28,507 bases of DNA from JAOUEE01 sp051011595 (GTDB lineage Bacteria > Actinomycetota > Acidimicrobiia > Acidimicrobiales > SHLQ01), in contig JBPCTQ010000269.1 in NCBI GenBank assembly GCA_051011595.1, positions 1 through 28,507 on the forward strand, written 5' to 3'. Of this stretch, positions 25,551 through 28,507 are shown piece by piece. Position numbers and translations under genes: made by a program. Within the stretch, counting starts at the first letter, position 1. Each line of letters opens with the position of its first letter. The notes below the pieces were generated by a model. That model had not been told where the DNA came from. It ran no database searches and worked only from the letters and a program-made list of their open reading frames with translations.

Positions 25551-26150
25551 TTATCTTTCGAGAAACCTCATGGCTTCGAGGCGAGTCGACGTCTCGTCGC
25601 GGAAGCTGCCGTGGACCGCTGACGTCACGGTGGTGGCCCCTGGTTTGCGCACCCCACGCATCGACATGCAGAGGTGTTCGGCCTCGAGCACCACCAACAC
25701 ACCCTGGGGTTGCAACATCTCCACCATGGCACCGGCGATCTGCTGGGTGAGGCGCTCTTGCACCTGGGGCCGCCGGGAGAAGCCGTCGACCAGCCGGGCC
25801 AGCTTCGACAAGCCGGTGATACGACCACCGGCCTCGGGGATGTAGGCGCAGTGGGCCTTCCCCACGAACGGCAAGAGGTGGTGTTCGCACAATGAGTACA
25901 GCGGGATGTCACGCACCATGACCATCTCGTCGTGGCTGACCTCGAAGGTCTTGGCCAGGTGCTGCGCGGGATCGACGTGCAGGCCCGAACAGACCTCGGC
26001 GTACATTCGAGCGACCCGATTGGGGGTCTCGACCAGCCCGTCGCGATCGGGATCCTCGCCGATGGCGGCGAGGATCTCCCTGATCGCAGCCTGGATGCGC
26101 GGTTGGTCGACCTCGGGGGCCGATGCTCGCTTCAGCGGATCGTCAGACAT
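25551..26150 (-). CDS. folE: GTP cyclohydrolase I
   Basis: A 199-residue type IA enzyme that opens GTP to dihydroneopterin triphosphate, the entry to folate synthesis. Seen: RVARMYAEVCSGL, DIPLYSLCEHHLLPFVG with the zinc cysteine and histidines, AYIPEAGGRITGLSKLAR, QVQERLTQQIA and VVLEAEHLCMSMRGVRKPG with the second zinc cysteine. The CEHH...EHLC pair shows the zinc-dependent form. ATG 26150 has AAAGG seven bases upstream. It ends in TAA 56 bases before folP and follows ftsH by 117 bases. Confidence 0.98.
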   Translation of the reverse strand: MSDDPLKRASAPEVDQPRIQAAIREILAAIGEDPDRDGLVETPNRVARMYAEVCSGLHVDPAQHLAKTFEVSHDEMVMVRDIPLYSLCEHHLLPFVGKAHCAYIPEAGGRITGLSKLARLVDGFSRRPQVQERLTQQIAGAMVEMLQPQGVLVVLEAEHLCMSMRGVRKPGATTVTSAVHGSFRDETSTRLEAMRFLER

Positions 26151-26267
26151 CGTCGCCTTTCGTCGGTAGCCAACATCATGACCACGACGGCGTTGCCTAC
26201 GCCATGTCGGAGTCCGCCTCCGATGCCCGCATCCCCGAGCGGCCGAGGCTCCCGGGGTTGTACCGCG

Positions 26268-28175
26268 TCAGTCGGTGGTCTCGGGCGGGTCGAAGCTGGT
26301 GGGCTGGGCGGTCTTGGGCGCTTCGAGGCGAGGCCCGGGACGGTGCGAGGCGCCGCCACGATCGTTGGACCAGGTGTCGAGCTCGGCGAAGATCTCGTTG
26401 AGCTCGGCTTCGTCGAGGCTCTCGCGCTCGATCAGCGTCTCGGCCAGGCGGTCGAGGGTGGGCCGATGCAGGGTGAGGATCTCGCGGGCTTCGGCGTGGG
26501 CCGCATCGATGAGGGCCCGCACCTCACTGTCGATGAGCGCCTTCACCTCGTCGCCGTAGGTGGGGTCAGAACCCATGTCCTTGCCCAGGAACGGATCGCC
26601 GTCCTTGGACCCGAAACGTTGCGGTCCGAGCTCGTCGCTCATACCCAGGGTCATCACCATGGCTCGCGCCGTCTGGGTGACCCGCTCGATGTCGTCGGCC
26701 GCACCGGAGGTGACGTCACCGAAGATGACCTCCTCGGCCACCCGGCCGCCCAGCGTGGCCGCCATGGTGTCGCGCAACTCGGCTTTGGAGTTGAGGTGCC
26801 GGTCGTTCTCGGGCAGGTACAGCGTCCAGCCCAGGGCCCGACCGCGAGCGATGATCGACACCTTGTGCACCGGGTCGGTGTTGGGCAGAACGTGACCGAC
26901 CAGGGCGTGACCGGCCTCGTGATAGGCGATCACCTTCTTCTCCTCGTCGCTCATCACTCGGGTGCGACGTTCGGTTCCGGCCAGGACGCGGTAGATGGCC
27001 TCTTCGATCTCGTCGTTGCCGATGGTGGCCTTGTGCCGCCGGGCTGTCAGCAGCGCCGCTTCGTTCAGCAAGTTGGCCAGGTCGGCGCCGGTGAACCCCG
27101 GTGTGCGCCGCGCCACCACATCGAGTGACACGTCGTCGGCCAATGACTTACCGGCGGCGTGCACCTCGAGAATGCCCTGGCGGCCGACCAGGTCGGGACG
27201 ATCGACCACGATCTGACGATCGAAACGACCGGGCCGCAACAGCGCCGGGTCGAGGATGTCGGGCCGGTTGGTGGCGGCGATGAGGATGACACCGCTGGTG
27301 GCGTCGAAACCGTCCATCTCGACCAAGAGCTGGTTGAGCGTCTGCTCTCGTTCGTCGTGACCGCCGCCGAGGCCGGCGCCGCGGTGGCGACCGACAGCAT
27401 CGATCTCGTCGACGAAGATGATGGCCGGCGCGGTGTTCTTGGCCTGCTCGAACAGGTCTCGAACCCGGCTGGCGCCGACACCCACGAACATCTCCACGAA
27501 GTCCGAGCCGGAGATGGAGAAGAAGGGAACTCCCGCTTCGCCCGCGACGGCCCGGGCCAGCAGCGTCTTGCCCGTACCCGGCGGGCCGAACAACAACACA
27601 CCCTTGGGGATACGCGCTCCCAGCGCTTGGAAACGCTGCGGGTCCTCGAGGAACTCCTTGACCTCCCGCAGCTCTTCGACGGCCTCGTCGGCACCGGCGA
27701 CGTCGTCGAAGGTGACGGTGGGCTGGTCCTTGCTGACCTGGCGGGTACGAGCTTTGCCGAAGCTCATCACCCGACCGCCGCCACCCTGCATGCCGTTGAT
27801 GATGAACAAGAAGATGCCCACCAGGATGAGGATGGGCAACAGGTTGAACAACAGCGCGATCCAGATCGACTCCTGCTGTCGGTCGACGGTGACCTCGACG
27901 TCGCCGGCCGCCTCGATCTCGGACTGGATCTCGTCGCCTGACTCACCGACGTAGGTGGTGGCGAACTTCGAACCGTCGGCCAGTTCGCCGTGGACCTGAT
28001 TGTCTCGGTCCTTGATCTCGACTTCGACCACCTGACCGCTGTCGAGGGCGTCGCGGAACTCGGTCAGTGTGATGTCTTCTCGGCCGTCGCCGCCCCGCAG
28101 GAGCCAGCCGCCGACGAGCGCGACCGTGAGCACCAACACCACCCAGAAGACCACGCTGCGGGAAAGCCGTTTCAC
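26268..28175 (-). CDS. ftsH: ATP-dependent zinc metalloprotease FtsH
   Basis: A 635-residue membrane-anchored AAA+ protease that removes damaged membrane and regulatory proteins. It has a first membrane helix at about 9-27, a small extracytoplasmic domain (ITLTEFRDALDSGQVVEVEI), a second helix around ILILVGIFLFIINGMQ, AAA+ Walker A GPPGTGKT at 197-204, Walker B FVDEIDAVG, the second region of homology ATNRPDILDPALLRPGRFD and the zinc motif HEAGH at 419-423 with the third ligand aspartate in a later helix. The C-terminal tail is proline-rich and poorly conserved. GTG 28175 gives the normal N-terminus. A -10 box TAGGGT lies nine bases upstream. Confidence 0.98.
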   Translation of the reverse strand: MKRLSRSVVFWVVLVLTVALVGGWLLRGGDGREDITLTEFRDALDSGQVVEVEIKDRDNQVHGELADGSKFATTYVGESGDEIQSEIEAAGDVEVTVDRQQESIWIALLFNLLPILILVGIFLFIINGMQGGGGRVMSFGKARTRQVSKDQPTVTFDDVAGADEAVEELREVKEFLEDPQRFQALGARIPKGVLLFGPPGTGKTLLARAVAGEAGVPFFSISGSDFVEMFVGVGASRVRDLFEQAKNTAPAIIFVDEIDAVGRHRGAGLGGGHDEREQTLNQLLVEMDGFDATSGVILIAATNRPDILDPALLRPGRFDRQIVVDRPDLVGRQGILEVHAAGKSLADDVSLDVVARRTPGFTGADLANLLNEAALLTARRHKATIGNDEIEEAIYRVLAGTERRTRVMSDEEKKVIAYHEAGHALVGHVLPNTDPVHKVSIIARGRALGWTLYLPENDRHLNSKAELRDTMAATLGGRVAEEVIFGDVTSGAADDIERVTQTARAMVMTLGMSDELGPQRFGSKDGDPFLGKDMGSDPTYGDEVKALIDSEVRALIDAAHAEAREILTLHRPTLDRLAETLIERESLDEAELNEIFAELDTWSNDRGGASHRPGPRLEAPKTAQPTSFDPPETTD

Positions 28176-28184
28176 GGTTCGATC

Positions 28185-28213
28185 ACCCTACCGGCGGGCT
28201 CATCCGATCTGAA
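28185..28213 (-). promoter_or_regulatory. Probable ftsH promoter TTCAGA-N17-TAGGGT
   Basis: On the minus strand TTCAGA (28213-28208) matches the -35 consensus at four of six places and is 17 bases from TAGGGT (28190-28185). The ftsH GTG is nine bases further on, so the leader would be two or three bases, with no ribosome site in it. It lies in the 86-base gap after hpt. Confidence 0.5.
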
Positions 28214-28223
28214 TGGCGCGCCA

Positions 28224-28239
28224 GGTGCCAGTCGGCACC
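28224..28239 (-). terminator. Small hairpin after hpt
   Basis: GGTGCC (28224-28229) and GGCACC (28234-28239) form a 6-bp stem with a 4-base loop, about 22 bases beyond the hpt stop on the minus strand. No T tract follows. It could weaken read-through into ftsH but the stem is short, so confidence is low. Confidence 0.3.
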
Positions 28240-28261
28240 GTCACCTCGTTGGTGAGGACTG

Positions 28262-28507
28262 TCAGCCGTCGTAGACGCAGATATACGGGAGCTGCCGGAA
28301 CTGTTCGGCGGCATCGAGCCCGTAGCCCACGACGAACTCCGACGAAATCCGGAATCCGACGTAGTCGAGCTCGGACTCGTCGATCTTGAGCTTTTCGCGT
28401 GCCAACAACGCACACACCTTCAGGCTGGCCGGATTGCGGGCCGCCAAGTTGTTGCGCAGGTACTTCAGGGTGAGCCCGCTGTCGACGATGTCCTCCACCA
28501 AGATGAC
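28262..28507 (-). CDS. hpt: Hypoxanthine phosphoribosyltransferase, N-terminus outside the window
   Basis: The last 81 residues of a type I phosphoribosyltransferase; the gene begins beyond the right edge. The PRPP-binding loop VILVEDIVDSGLTL is intact at the visible start, followed by LRNNLAARNPASLKVCALL and YVGFRISSEFVVGYGLDAAEQFRQLPYICVYD, the typical C-terminus of bacterial HPRT. The enzyme salvages hypoxanthine and guanine to IMP and GMP. The hpt-ftsH order is conserved widely in actinobacteria and Bacillus. The stop lies 86 bases before ftsH. Confidence 0.95.
   Translation of the reverse strand, partial: VILVEDIVDSGLTLKYLRNNLAARNPASLKVCALLAREKLKIDESELDYVGFRISSEFVVGYGLDAAEQFRQLPYICVYDG

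Overview
This window reads as high-GC actinobacterial chromosome. Start codons are often GTG, neighbouring genes in the long operons overlap by 4 nt (GTGA or ATGA), and several genes carry a TANNNT box 6 nt before the start codon, the geometry of leaderless actinobacterial transcripts. The run hpt-ftsH-folE-folP-folB-folK-(DUF2520)-panC ... coaX-lysS ... clpC matches, from memory, the order of the Mycobacterium tuberculosis Rv3624c-Rv3596c neighbourhood, but panD and lsr2 are not visible and accessory genes are interleaved. The combination suggests an early-branching actinobacterium such as an acidimicrobial lineage. That placement is inference and was not tested.

Layout. Bases 1-648 are the 3' part of a luciferase-like flavin monooxygenase gene, converging on clpC (795-3347, minus) across a perfect 19-bp hairpin. 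From 3571 to 13743 lies an accessory block: a polyprenyl diphosphate synthase, a small lipoprotein followed at once by a 1446-residue Ser/Thr kinase / STAND NTPase / double WD40 propeller protein, then in the opposite direction a two-component system preceded by a secreted acidic protein with three near-identical repeats, and a metal-type ABC ATPase without a permease.

From 19493 down to 13890 (minus strand) runs nadC-coaX-lysS-(SDR-like)-(PlsC-like)-(alpha/beta hydrolase). This operon is bracketed at both ends by doublets of the same ~50-bp palindromic repeat, each doublet with a 60-bp pitch. A plus-strand methyltransferase (19731-20369) follows. The rest of the window, 20385-28507, is a minus-strand series hpt-ftsH-folE-folP-(pseudo-phosphatase-like)-folB-folK-(DUF2520)-panC-sulfatase.

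The housekeeping parts make folate (folE, folP, folB, folK), pantothenate and CoA (panC, coaX), NAD (nadC), charged tRNA-Lys (lysS), purine salvage (hpt) and two AAA+ proteolysis components (ftsH, clpC). The most unusual items are the dispersed paired palindromes, the kinase-STAND-WD40 protein with its lipoprotein neighbour, the repeat protein beside the two-component system, and a phosphatase-fold-like protein in the folate operon whose HCX5R motif reads H-R-X5-H. No tRNA, rRNA, CRISPR array, transposase or prophage was seen. No gene-free stretch exceeds 300 bases.
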